Origin: Streptomyces sp. WM4235
Lineage (GTDB): Bacteria; Actinomycetota; Actinomycetes; Streptomycetales; Streptomycetaceae
DNA: 57,027 bases
Assembly (NCBI RefSeq): GCF_001279725.1
Contig: NZ_LGDE01000382.1
Span: 1 to 57,027 of the forward strand
Direction of reading: 5' to 3'
Of the stretch, positions 15,726 through 23,919 are shown piece by piece. Every line of letters starts with the position of its first letter. The stretch's first letter is position 1. A program made the position numbers and the translations under genes. Below the pieces are notes generated by a model. The model was given only the letters and a program-made list of their open reading frames with translations. It was not told where the DNA came from and searched no databases.

Positions 15726-17528
15726 ATGGACCTTCCGTCCACGTCCAGTCAGTCCACCCTGCAGACCGTCGCCGTCGTCGGCCTCGGCACCATGGGCACC
15801 GGCATCGCCGAGATCCTCGCCCGGGCCGGCCGCGAGGTCATCGGCATCGACATCAGCGACGCCGCCACCCGTCGGGCCGGCGCCGCCCTCGCGGCGGCCA
15901 CGGCCCGCTCCGTCGCCAAGGAGCGGCTGACCGAGGCCGAGCGCGACGGCGTGCTCGCCCGCTTCCGCACCTTCACCGAGTTGAGCGCGGCCGCCGACGC
16001 CGACCTGGTGATCGAGGTGATCCCGGAGGACTACGCGCTCAAGCAGCGGCTGTTCCGCGAACTCGACGCGATCGTCCGCCCGGACACGATCCTGGCCACC
16101 GGCACCAACGCCCTGTCGGTGACCCGGATGGCGGCCGAGTCCCAGCGCCCCGAGCGGGTCCTGGGCCTGCACTTCTTCAACCCGGCGCCGGCGATGAAGC
16201 TCGTCGAGGTCGTCTCCTGCGTGCTCACCTCCCCGACCGCCGTCGAGGCCGTCACCGAGCTGGCCCGCGAGCTCGGCAAGCAGCCCGTCGCGGTCGGCGA
16301 CCGGCCCGGATTCGTGGCCGACGGCCTGCTCTTCGGCTACCTCAACCAGGCCGCCGCGATGTACGAGTCGAAGTACGCCTCCCGCGAGGACATCGACGCG
16401 GCGATGCGGCTCGGCTGCGGCCTGCCCATGGGTCCGCTGGCCCTCCTCGACCTGATCGGCGTGGACACGGCCCGGACCGTCCTGGAGGCCATGTACGCCT
16501 CCTCCGGCGACCGGCTGCACGCCCCGGCCCCGATCCTCGGCCAGCTGGCCGAGGCCGGCCTGACCGGGCAGAAGTCCGGGCGCGGGTTCTACACGTACGA
16601 GGCCCCGGGCAGCCAGGTCGTCGTCCGTGACCTCCAGACGCCGCTGGACGGTTCCCTGCTCGGCTCGGGTCGACCGGTCTCCTCGGTCGGCGTGGCCGGT
16701 TCGGGGACGATGGCGAGCGGTATCGCGCAGGTCTTCGCGCAGGCCGGGTACGCGGTCGTGCTGGCGGCCCGCAGCCAGGAGAAGGCGGTGGCCGCCAAGG
16801 CCGCGATCGGCAAGTCCCTGGGCCGTGCGGTGTCCAAGGGCAGGCTGACCGAGGCGGCCGCCGCCGAGACCATGGAGCGGATCACGCCGGCCGGCTCCCT
16901 GGACGCCTTCGCCGAGGTGGACCTGGCGGTGGAGGCCGTCGCGGAGGACCTGGCCGTCAAGCAGGAGCTGTTCGCCGGTCTGGACAAGGTCTGCAAGCCG
17001 GGCGCGGTCCTGGCGACCACCACCTCCTCGCTCCCGGTGATCGCGGTGGCGCGGGCGACCTCGCGTCCGCAGGACGTGATCGGCATGCACTTCTTCAACC
17101 CGGCTCCCGCGATGAAGCTGGTCGAGGTGGTCCGGACCGTCCTGACCGCCGACGACGTGCACGCCACGGTCCGGGAGGTCTGCGCGAAGGTGCGCAAGCA
17201 CCCGGTGGACTGCGGGGACCGGGCCGGGTTCATCGTGAACGCGCTGCTGTTCCCGTACCTGAACAACGCGATCAAGATGGTCGAGCAGCACTACGCGAGC
17301 CTGGACGACATCGACGCCGCGATGAAGCTGGGCGGCGGCTACCCGATGGGGCCCTTCGAACTCCTCGACGTGGTCGGCCTGGACGTGTCGCTGGCCATCG
17401 AGAAGGTCCTGCACAAGGAGTTCCGCGACCCGGGCCTGGCCCCGTCCCCGCTGCTGGAGCACCTGGTGGCGGCCGGCTGCCTGGGCCGGAAGACCGGCCG
17501 CGGTTTCCGTGAGTACGCCCGCCGGTAA
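15726..17528 (+). CDS. 3-hydroxyacyl-CoA dehydrogenase with duplicated domains
   Basis: The 600-residue protein is two full 3-hydroxyacyl-CoA dehydrogenases in tandem. Rossmann motifs occur near residue 18 (GLGTMGTGIAEI) and near 322 (GSGTMASGIAQV), and each half has HFFNPAPAMKLVEVV. Half 2 keeps TTSSL and GFIVN (N505). Half 1 has GTNAL and GFVAD (D199) at the matching places, so catalytic Ser and Asn of the family are replaced there. The likely reaction is acetoacetyl-CoA to 3-hydroxybutyryl-CoA, feeding crotonyl-CoA to the ccr pathway downstream; a beta-oxidation role is the alternative. The ATG at 15726 has GGAG upstream. A TetR regulator gene follows. Confidence 0.88.
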   Translation: MDLPSTSSQSTLQTVAVVGLGTMGTGIAEILARAGREVIGIDISDAATRRAGAALAAATARSVAKERLTEAERDGVLARFRTFTELSAAADADLVIEVIPEDYALKQRLFRELDAIVRPDTILATGTNALSVTRMAAESQRPERVLGLHFFNPAPAMKLVEVVSCVLTSPTAVEAVTELARELGKQPVAVGDRPGFVADGLLFGYLNQAAAMYESKYASREDIDAAMRLGCGLPMGPLALLDLIGVDTARTVLEAMYASSGDRLHAPAPILGQLAEAGLTGQKSGRGFYTYEAPGSQVVVRDLQTPLDGSLLGSGRPVSSVGVAGSGTMASGIAQVFAQAGYAVVLAARSQEKAVAAKAAIGKSLGRAVSKGRLTEAAAAETMERITPAGSLDAFAEVDLAVEAVAEDLAVKQELFAGLDKVCKPGAVLATTTSSLPVIAVARATSRPQDVIGMHFFNPAPAMKLVEVVRTVLTADDVHATVREVCAKVRKHPVDCGDRAGFIVNALLFPYLNNAIKMVEQHYASLDDIDAAMKLGGGYPMGPFELLDVVGLDVSLAIEKVLHKEFRDPGLAPSPLLEHLVAAGCLGRKTGRGFREYARR

Positions 17529-17715
17529 GCCGAGCCGGGACCGGCGGACACCCGAGCCGGATGCGTGGGGAGGGCTGCTCGGGCCTGCCGGACCCTCACG
17601 GCAGGCGAGCCCTCCCGACGAGCACTGTGTGCGCAGTGCGGGCTCTCCCCCGCATCCCTCCCCGCCCCACCCCCCTCAGGCGCGCTCTCCTGCGCGAATG
17701 AAGTACTTTCGCTCT

Positions 17716-18546
17716 ATGTCCCAGCCCGCCAAGACCTCGCCCCGTGCCGCCGCGACCTCCGACGCCCCGGAGAGCACGGCCGGCACCAAGGCGGCCGCGC
17801 AGCGGCTCAAGATGCGCCGCGAGCTGGCCGCGGCCGCCATGGAGCTGTTCGCCACCAAGGGGTACGAGGCCACGACGGTCGACGAGATCGCCGCGACCGC
17901 CGGGGTGGCGCGCCGGACCTTCTTCCGGCACTTCCGTTCCAAGGAAGAGGCGATCTTCCCGGACCACGACGACACCCTGACCCGCGCCGAGGCCGTGCTG
18001 GACGTGGCCCCGGCGCACGAGCACCCGCTCGACACGGTGTGCCGCGGGATCAAGGAAGTCATGAAGATGTACGCCGCGTCGCCGGCGGTGTCGGTGGAGC
18101 GCTACCGGCTCACCCGCGAGGTGCCGGCGCTGCGGGAGCGGGAGATCGCCTCGGTGGCCCGGTACGAGCGGTTGTTCACGCGCTACCTGCTCGCCCACTT
18201 CGACGAGCAGGACCACCACGACGGCAATGACGATCCGCTGCTGGCGGAGGTGGCCGCCTCGGCGGTGGTCACGGCCCACAACCACGTGCTGCGGCGCTGG
18301 CTGCGGGCGGGCGGGCAGGGGGACGTGGAGGCGCAGCTGGACCACGCCTTCTCGATCGTGCGCAAGACCTTCGGGTCGGGGATCGGCGCCGGCCGCACCG
18401 CGGCGGGCCCGCCCGCCGCGCCGGCGGCGGCCGTTCGCGCGCAGGGTGAGGTGCTGGTGGCGGTGGCCCGTACGGACGCCCCCCTCGACGAGGTCATGCG
18501 GACCATCGAAGAGGCGCTCAGGAACAAGCGGGACAGCACGCCGTAG
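17716..18546 (+). CDS. TetR family transcriptional regulator
   Basis: After a flexible basic N-terminus, residues about 33-80 form the TetR DNA-binding domain (AAAMELFATKGYEATTVDEIAATAGVARRTFFRHF is the core helix-turn-helix). The C-terminal part (about 90-276) is a ligand/dimerisation region ending in a charged helix, with no relative I can name. An ATG at 17698, six codons upstream and in frame, is an alternative start. Neither start has a clear ribosome site, so a leaderless message is possible. It sits between the hydroxyacyl-CoA dehydrogenase and ccr on the same strand. Paired palindromes ahead of ccr are its plausible operators. Confidence 0.85.
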   Translation: MSQPAKTSPRAAATSDAPESTAGTKAAAQRLKMRRELAAAAMELFATKGYEATTVDEIAATAGVARRTFFRHFRSKEEAIFPDHDDTLTRAEAVLDVAPAHEHPLDTVCRGIKEVMKMYAASPAVSVERYRLTREVPALREREIASVARYERLFTRYLLAHFDEQDHHDGNDDPLLAEVAASAVVTAHNHVLRRWLRAGGQGDVEAQLDHAFSIVRKTFGSGIGAGRTAAGPPAAPAAAVRAQGEVLVAVARTDAPLDEVMRTIEEALRNKRDSTP

Positions 18547-18960
18547 TCGCAGTCGCACCAGTCGCAGTCATCACGCCGATTACCCGCGTCACAGTGGCCG
18601 CTCCCATTCCGGGGGCGGCCATTTGCGTTTGTCCGGCTTGTCCCTACTCGCGGGTAACACTGATCGATCATCGCTCATCTGCGCAGGTCAAATAGCAAAT
18701 GAGAGAAAGTTTTGGCACGCGGTGCCTTGCTGAGTGACACGGGGTGCCATACGTTGAATCTCGTCCGGATGTCCCCGCGGTCCTCGCCCACTCGGCACGA
18801 ACCGCGCCCCGGATGCCTGCGTCACCAGGCACCAGCACGCCTCACCACGGGCGTCGCAGCACCACCGCATCGCCGAACCGACGGCACACACACCACACCC
18901 GTTCCGCGCACCCGCGTATCCCTCAGCGCACCCTCATCAGCGCTCGCCGGAGGCAACACC
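18547..18960 (+). promoter_or_regulatory. Regulatory region ahead of ccr
   Basis: This 414-bp gap separates the TetR gene from ccr. It has an AT-richer stretch (about 18661-18760) with CGATGATCGAT in inverted orientation and the two operator-like palindromes annotated separately. An open frame crosses from 18712, but the coding start is the GTG at 18961. That start has GGAGG upstream and gives residue numbering that places all known Ccr carbon-dioxide ligands exactly. The ethylmalonyl-CoA pathway operon is probably transcribed from here. Confidence 0.6.
18713..18748. promoter_or_regulatory. Two operator-like palindromes 22 bp apart
   Basis: Site 1 (18714-18726) is a perfect inverted repeat GGCAC-GCG-GTGCC. 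Site 2 (18736-18748) is GACAC-GGG-GTGCC, one mismatch from perfect. Read with one extra base each they are direct repeats, TGGCACGCGGTGCC and TGACACGGGGTGCC, with starts 22 bp apart, about two helical turns. The spacing fits two regulator dimers on one DNA face. The adjacent TetR protein is the obvious candidate; this is inference. Confidence 0.6.
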
Positions 18961-20298
18961 GTGAAGGACATCCTGGAAGCGATCCAGTCGCAGGCCGCCA
19001 CGCCCGCCGACTTCGCGGCCCTGCCGCTCCCCGACTCGTACCGCGCGATCACCGTGCACAAGGACGAGGCGGGGATGTTCGAGGGGCTCACGACCCGTGA
19101 GAAGGACCCCCGCAAGTCCCTGCACCTGGACAACGTCCCGGTGCCGGAGCTCGGCCCGGGCGAGGCCCTGGTCGCCGTCATGGCCTCCTCGGTCAACTAC
19201 AACTCCGTGTGGACCTCGATCTTCGAGCCGGTGTCCACCTTCAGCTTCCTGGAGCGCTACGGGCGCCTCTCGGACCTCAGCAAGCGCCACGACCTGCCGT
19301 ACCACGTCATCGGCTCCGACCTCGCGGGCGTCGTCCTGCGCACCGGTCCCGGCGTGAACTCCTGGCAGCCGGGCGACGAGGTCGTCGCGCACTGCCTCTC
19401 GGTGGAGCTGGAGTCCTCCGACGGCCACAACGACACGATGCTCGACCCCGAGCAGCGCATCTGGGGCTTCGAGACCAACTTCGGCGGCCTGGCGGAGATC
19501 GCCCTCGTCAAGTCCAACCAGCTGATGCCCAAGCCCGACCACCTCAGCTGGGAGGAGGCCGCCTCCCCCGGCCTGGTCAACTCCACCGCCTACCGCCAGC
19601 TGGTCTCTCGCAACGGCGCCGGCATGAAGCAGGGCGACAACGTCCTGATCTGGGGCGCCAGCGGCGGCCTCGGCTCCTACGCCACCCAGTTCGCGCTGGC
19701 CGGCGGAGCCAACCCGATCTGCGTCGTCTCCAGCGACCAGAAGGCGGACATCTGTCGGTCGATGGGCGCGACCGCGATCATCGACCGCAACGCCGAGGGC
19801 TACAAGTTCTGGAAGGACGAGCACACCCAGGACCCCAAGGAGTGGAAGCGCTTCGGCAAGCGCATCCGCGAGCTGACCGGCGGCGAGGACATCGACATCG
19901 TCTTCGAGCACCCCGGCCGCGAGACCTTCGGCGCGAGCGTCTACGTCACCCGCAAGGGCGGCACCATCACCACCTGCGCCTCGACCTCGGGCTACATGCA
20001 CGAGTACGACAACCGCTACCTGTGGATGTCGCTCAAGCGCATCATCGGCTCGCACTTCGCGAACTACCGCGAGGCGTGGGAGGCCAACCGCCTGATCTCG
20101 AAGGGCAAGATCCACCCCACCCTCTCGAAGGTCTACTCCCTGGAGGAGACCGGCCAGGCCGCCTACGACGTCCACCGCAACCTCCACCAGGGCAAGGTCG
20201 GCGTCCTCGCGCTCGCCCCGGAGGAGGGCCTGGGCGTCCGCGACCACGAGTTGCGCGCGACGCACCTCGACGCGATCAACCGCTTCCGTAACGTCTGA
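18961..20298 (+). CDS. ccr: Crotonyl-CoA carboxylase/reductase
   Basis: This enzyme reduces crotonyl-CoA with NADPH while adding carbon dioxide to give (2S)-ethylmalonyl-CoA. With the GTG start at 18961 (ribosome site GGAGG) the protein is 445 residues. The four residues known to hold carbon dioxide in the Kitasatospora enzyme fall at exactly the published numbers: N81 (SVNYN), F170 and E171 (WGFETN) and H365 (GSHFANY). The medium-chain reductase nucleotide motif is WGASGGLGS near 231. Ethylmalonyl-CoA serves acetate assimilation and polyketide extender supply. It is the first gene of the operon with ecm, the lyase, the MaoC hydratase and the dehydrogenase. Confidence 0.97.
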   Translation: MKDILEAIQSQAATPADFAALPLPDSYRAITVHKDEAGMFEGLTTREKDPRKSLHLDNVPVPELGPGEALVAVMASSVNYNSVWTSIFEPVSTFSFLERYGRLSDLSKRHDLPYHVIGSDLAGVVLRTGPGVNSWQPGDEVVAHCLSVELESSDGHNDTMLDPEQRIWGFETNFGGLAEIALVKSNQLMPKPDHLSWEEAASPGLVNSTAYRQLVSRNGAGMKQGDNVLIWGASGGLGSYATQFALAGGANPICVVSSDQKADICRSMGATAIIDRNAEGYKFWKDEHTQDPKEWKRFGKRIRELTGGEDIDIVFEHPGRETFGASVYVTRKGGTITTCASTSGYMHEYDNRYLWMSLKRIIGSHFANYREAWEANRLISKGKIHPTLSKVYSLEETGQAAYDVHRNLHQGKVGVLALAPEEGLGVRDHELRATHLDAINRFRNV

Positions 20299-20329
20299 GA
20301 TCGTTCAAGGGCCAAAGGGACAGCCTGAG

Positions 20330-22426
20330 ATGACAGAGCGCCAGAAGGACCGTCCGTGGCTCATGCGGACGTACGCCGGCCACTCCACGGCCGAGGCGTC
20401 CAACGAGCTGTACCGCCGCAACCTCGCCAAGGGACAGACCGGCCTGTCGGTCGCGTTCGACCTGCCGACGCAGACCGGCTACGACCCCGACCACATCCTC
20501 GCCCGCGGCGAGGTGGGCCGGGTCGGGGTCCCGGTCTCCCACCTGGGCGACATGCGGAGGCTGTTCCAGGACATCCCCCTGGAACAGATGAACACCTCGA
20601 TGACGATCAACGCCACCGCCATGTGGCTGCTGGCGCTCTACCAGGTGGCCGCCGAGGAGCAGGGCGCGGACATCGCCCTGCTCCAGGGCACCACCCAGAA
20701 CGACATCGTCAAGGAGTACCTCTCGCGCGGGACGCACGTCTTCCCGCCGGGGCCGTCCCTCCGCCTGACGACGGACATGATCGCGTACACGGTCAACCAC
20801 ATCCCGAAGTGGAACCCGATCAACATCTGCTCGTACCACCTCCAGGAGGCCGGGGCCACCCCGGTCCAGGAGATCTCGTACGCGATGTCGACCGCCATCG
20901 CCGTGCTGGACTCGGTGCGCGACTCGGGCCAGGTGCCCGAGGAACGCTTCGGCGAGGTGGTCGCCCGCATCTCCTTCTTCGTGAACGCGGGCGTCCGCTT
21001 CATCGAGGAGATGTGCAAGATGCGCGCCTTCGGCCGCATCTGGGACAAGGTCACCCTGGAGCGCTACGGCATCGACAACGCGAAGCAGCGCCGCTTCCGG
21101 TACGGCGTCCAGGTCAACTCCCTGGGGCTGACCGAGGCCCAGCCGGAGAACAACGTCCAGCGCATCGTGTTGGAGATGCTGGCGGTCACCCTCTCCAAGG
21201 ACGCCCGCGCCCGCGCCGTGCAGCTGCCCGCCTGGAACGAGGCGCTGGGCCTGCCCCGGCCCTGGGACCAGCAGTGGTCGCTGCGCATCCAGCAGGTCCT
21301 CGCGCACGAGAGCGACCTGCTGGAGTACGAGGACATCTTCGCGGGCTCGACCGTCATCGAGGCCAAGGTGGACTCGCTGGTGACGGAGTGCCTGGCCGAG
21401 ATCGACCGGATCGAGGAGATGGGCGGCGCCATGGCGGCCGTCGAGTCGGGCTACCTCAAGTCCCAGCTGGTCTCCTCGCACGCCGAGCGGCGGGCCCGGA
21501 TCGAGGACGGCGAGGACAAGATCGTCGGAGTCAACTGCTTCCAGCAGACCGAGGAGAACCCGCTCACCGCCGACCTGGACGGCGCCATCATGACGGTGGA
21601 CGGGGCGCTGGAGGCGCAGACCGTCGAGCGCATCGGCCGCTGGAAGGCCGAGCGTCAGGAGTCCTCCGACCGGCAGGGCGGCGGCGACCCGTTCGTCTTC
21701 CCGACGGTGCGCCAGTCCCTGGACCGACTGAAGGACGCCGCCGCCGGGACCGAGAACCTGATGGAGGCCACGCTGGAGTGCGCCCGGGCGGGCGTGACCA
21801 CCGGCGAGTGGGCCGGCGCGCTGCGCGAGGTGTTCGGCGAGTTCCGCGCCCCGACCGGGGTCTCCTCGGCCCCGGTGGCGGTCGCCGCCGAGGCGGGCTC
21901 CCCGATGGCCCTGGTCCGCGCGAAGGTCTCCCGTACGGCCGACGAGCTGGGCTCCGGCCGGCTGCGGCTGCTGGTCGGCAAGCCCGGCCTGGACGGTCAC
22001 TCCAACGGCGCCGAGCAGATCGCCGTCCGGGCCCGCGACGCCGGCTTCGAGGTGGTCTACCAGGGCATCCGGCTGACACCCGAGGAGATCTCCTCGGCGG
22101 CGCTGGCCGAGGACGTGCACTGCGTGGGACTGTCCATCCTGTCCGGTTCGCACAGCGCCCTCGTCCCCGACGTGCTGGAACGCCTGCGTCTGGCGGGGGC
22201 GGGCGACATCCCCGTCATCGTGGGCGGCATCATTCCGAATGCCGACGCGGTGACACTGAAGGCGGCCGGCGTGGCCGCCGTGTTCACCCCCAAGGACTTC
22301 GGCATCACGGAGATCATCGGACGTATCGTCGACGAGATCCGCAAGGCCAACAAGCTCCACCCCCTTGACGACGCCGACATCGTCGACACAGCTGACATCG
22401 CCGAAAGCACGGAGGTCCCCGCATGA
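20330..22426 (+). CDS. ecm: Ethylmalonyl-CoA mutase, coenzyme B12-dependent
   Basis: The 698-residue protein joins a methylmalonyl-CoA-mutase-type catalytic barrel (residues about 1-520, with SVAFDLPTQTGYDPDH and MTINATAMWLLALY) to a C-terminal B12 domain. That domain has the base-off motif D555-G-H557-S-N-G560, where His557 would ligate cobalt. Ecm, formerly MeaA, turns (2R)-ethylmalonyl-CoA into (2S)-methylsuccinyl-CoA. It starts 31 bp after ccr. Its last bases overlap the lyase start (ATGA), showing coupling. The context right after ccr makes this assignment stronger than methylmalonyl- or isobutyryl-CoA mutase. Confidence 0.95.
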   Translation: MTERQKDRPWLMRTYAGHSTAEASNELYRRNLAKGQTGLSVAFDLPTQTGYDPDHILARGEVGRVGVPVSHLGDMRRLFQDIPLEQMNTSMTINATAMWLLALYQVAAEEQGADIALLQGTTQNDIVKEYLSRGTHVFPPGPSLRLTTDMIAYTVNHIPKWNPINICSYHLQEAGATPVQEISYAMSTAIAVLDSVRDSGQVPEERFGEVVARISFFVNAGVRFIEEMCKMRAFGRIWDKVTLERYGIDNAKQRRFRYGVQVNSLGLTEAQPENNVQRIVLEMLAVTLSKDARARAVQLPAWNEALGLPRPWDQQWSLRIQQVLAHESDLLEYEDIFAGSTVIEAKVDSLVTECLAEIDRIEEMGGAMAAVESGYLKSQLVSSHAERRARIEDGEDKIVGVNCFQQTEENPLTADLDGAIMTVDGALEAQTVERIGRWKAERQESSDRQGGGDPFVFPTVRQSLDRLKDAAAGTENLMEATLECARAGVTTGEWAGALREVFGEFRAPTGVSSAPVAVAAEAGSPMALVRAKVSRTADELGSGRLRLLVGKPGLDGHSNGAEQIAVRARDAGFEVVYQGIRLTPEEISSAALAEDVHCVGLSILSGSHSALVPDVLERLRLAGAGDIPVIVGGIIPNADAVTLKAAGVAAVFTPKDFGITEIIGRIVDEIRKANKLHPLDDADIVDTADIAESTEVPA

Positions 22427-23397
22427 CCACGCCCACTTCCCCGGTCAACCGGCTCCGGCCGCGCCGCTCCTGCCTCGCGGTGCCGGGTTCCAACCCCCGG
22501 TTCCTGGAGAAGGCCCAGGGCCTGCCGGCCGACCAGGTCTTCCTCGACCTGGAGGACGCCTGCGCCCCCCTCGCCAAGGAAGGCGCCCGCCACACCATCG
22601 TGGACGCGCTGAACCAGGGCGACTGGACGGGCAAGACCCGGGTCGTGCGTGTCAACGACTGGACCACGCACTGGACGTACCGCGACGTCATCACGGTCGT
22701 CGAGGGCGCGGGCCAGAACCTCGACTGCATCATGCTCCCGAAGGTCCAGGACGCGCAGCAGGTCGTGGCGCTGGACCTGCTGCTGACCCAGATCGAGAAG
22801 ACCATGGGCTTCGAGGTCGGCAAGATCGGCATCGAGGCGCAGATCGAGAACGCCAAGGGCCTGGTGAACGTCGACGAGATCGCCGGCGCCTCCCCCCGGC
22901 TGGAGACCATCATCTTCGGCCCGGCCGACTTCATGGCCTCGATCAACATGAAGTCCCTGGTCGTGGGCATGCAGCCGCCCGGGTACGGGGCGGACGCCTA
23001 CCACTACATCCTGATGCGGATCCTGATGGCGGCCCGCATGCACGACCTCCAGGCCATCGACGGCCCCTTCCTCCAGATCAAGAACGTGGACGGGTACCGG
23101 GAGGTCGCCGGCCGCGCGGCCGCCCTCGGCTTCGACGGCAAGTGGGTGCTGCACCCCGGCCAGGTCGACGCCGCCAACGAGGTCTTCTCCCCCTCGCAGG
23201 AGGACTACGACCACGCCGAGCTGATCCTCGACGCCTACGACTGGTGCACCTCCGAGGCCGGCGGCAAGAAGGGGTCGGCGATGCTGGGCGACGAGATGAT
23301 CGACGAGGCCAGCCGCAAGATGGCCCTGGTCATCTCGGGCAAGGGCCGCGCCGCCGGGATGCGTCGCACCACCAAGTTCGAGATCCCGGAGGCCTGA
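22423..23397 (+). CDS. Malyl-CoA/beta-methylmalyl-CoA lyase (HpcH/HpaI, CitE-like)
   Basis: A 324-residue aldolase of the citrate-lyase-beta family. Signature parts are the N-terminal RSCLAVPGSNPRFLEKA, metal and substrate acidic residues in FLDLEDACAP, the glutamate in IEAQIENAKGLVN and the aspartate in GPADFMAS. In the ethylmalonyl-CoA pathway it would cleave (2R,3S)-beta-methylmalyl-CoA into glyoxylate and propionyl-CoA. The CoA-thioester hydrolase paralogue (Mcl2 type) cannot be excluded from sequence alone. It overlaps ecm by 4 bp and is followed after 5 bp by the MaoC gene. Confidence 0.9.
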   Translation: MTTPTSPVNRLRPRRSCLAVPGSNPRFLEKAQGLPADQVFLDLEDACAPLAKEGARHTIVDALNQGDWTGKTRVVRVNDWTTHWTYRDVITVVEGAGQNLDCIMLPKVQDAQQVVALDLLLTQIEKTMGFEVGKIGIEAQIENAKGLVNVDEIAGASPRLETIIFGPADFMASINMKSLVVGMQPPGYGADAYHYILMRILMAARMHDLQAIDGPFLQIKNVDGYREVAGRAAALGFDGKWVLHPGQVDAANEVFSPSQEDYDHAELILDAYDWCTSEAGGKKGSAMLGDEMIDEASRKMALVISGKGRAAGMRRTTKFEIPEA

Positions 23398-23402
23398 TCC
23401 CC

Positions 23403-23915
23403 ATGCAGTTCGGACGCACGTACGAAGAGTTCGAGATCGGTGCTGTCTACAAGCACTGGCCCGGGAAAACCGTCACCGAATACGACGACCACCTCTTCTG
23501 TCTGCTGACCATGAACCACCACCCGCTCCACATGGACAGCAACTACGCCGAGAACACGACCGACTTCGGCAAGAACGTCGTCGTGGGCAACTACATCTAC
23601 TCCCTGCTGCTGGGCATGTCGGTCCCCGACGTCTCGGGCAAGGCCATCGCCAACCTGGAGATCGAGTCCCTGCGCCACGTGGCGCCGACCTTCCACGGCG
23701 ACACCATCTACGGCGAGACCACGGTCCTCGACAAGACCCCGTCGAAGTCGAAGAACGACCGCGGGATCGTCTACGTGGAGACCAAGGGTTACAAGCAGGA
23801 CGGCACCCTCGTCTGCGTCTTCCGGCGCAAGGTGATGGTTCCGACGGAGACCTACATCAAGGAGCGCGGCGGCGAGCAGCCCGGCCGGCCCACGCTGAAG
23901 GAACAGGGGAAGTAG
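23403..23915 (+). CDS. MaoC-family hydratase, probable mesaconyl-C1-CoA hydratase
   Basis: A single hotdog domain of 170 residues with the MaoC-type motif MNHHPLHMDSNYAE (catalytic Asp/His region) and VVVGNYIYSLLLGMSVPD. By position it should interconvert mesaconyl-C1-CoA and beta-methylmalyl-CoA. The well-studied proteobacterial Mch is about twice this length, so this short form probably works as a dimer of single domains. The ATG at 23403 follows the lyase stop by 5 bp and lies 4 bp from the dehydrogenase after its end. Function rests mainly on context. Confidence 0.88.
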   Translation: MQFGRTYEEFEIGAVYKHWPGKTVTEYDDHLFCLLTMNHHPLHMDSNYAENTTDFGKNVVVGNYIYSLLLGMSVPDVSGKAIANLEIESLRHVAPTFHGDTIYGETTVLDKTPSKSKNDRGIVYVETKGYKQDGTLVCVFRRKVMVPTETYIKERGGEQPGRPTLKEQGK

Positions 23916-23919
23916 AACC

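Noticed and set aside
18712..18960. Longer ccr protein starting near 18712
   Set aside because: Only the GTG at 18961 gives the known residue numbers N81, F170, E171 and H365, and it has a GGAGG site.
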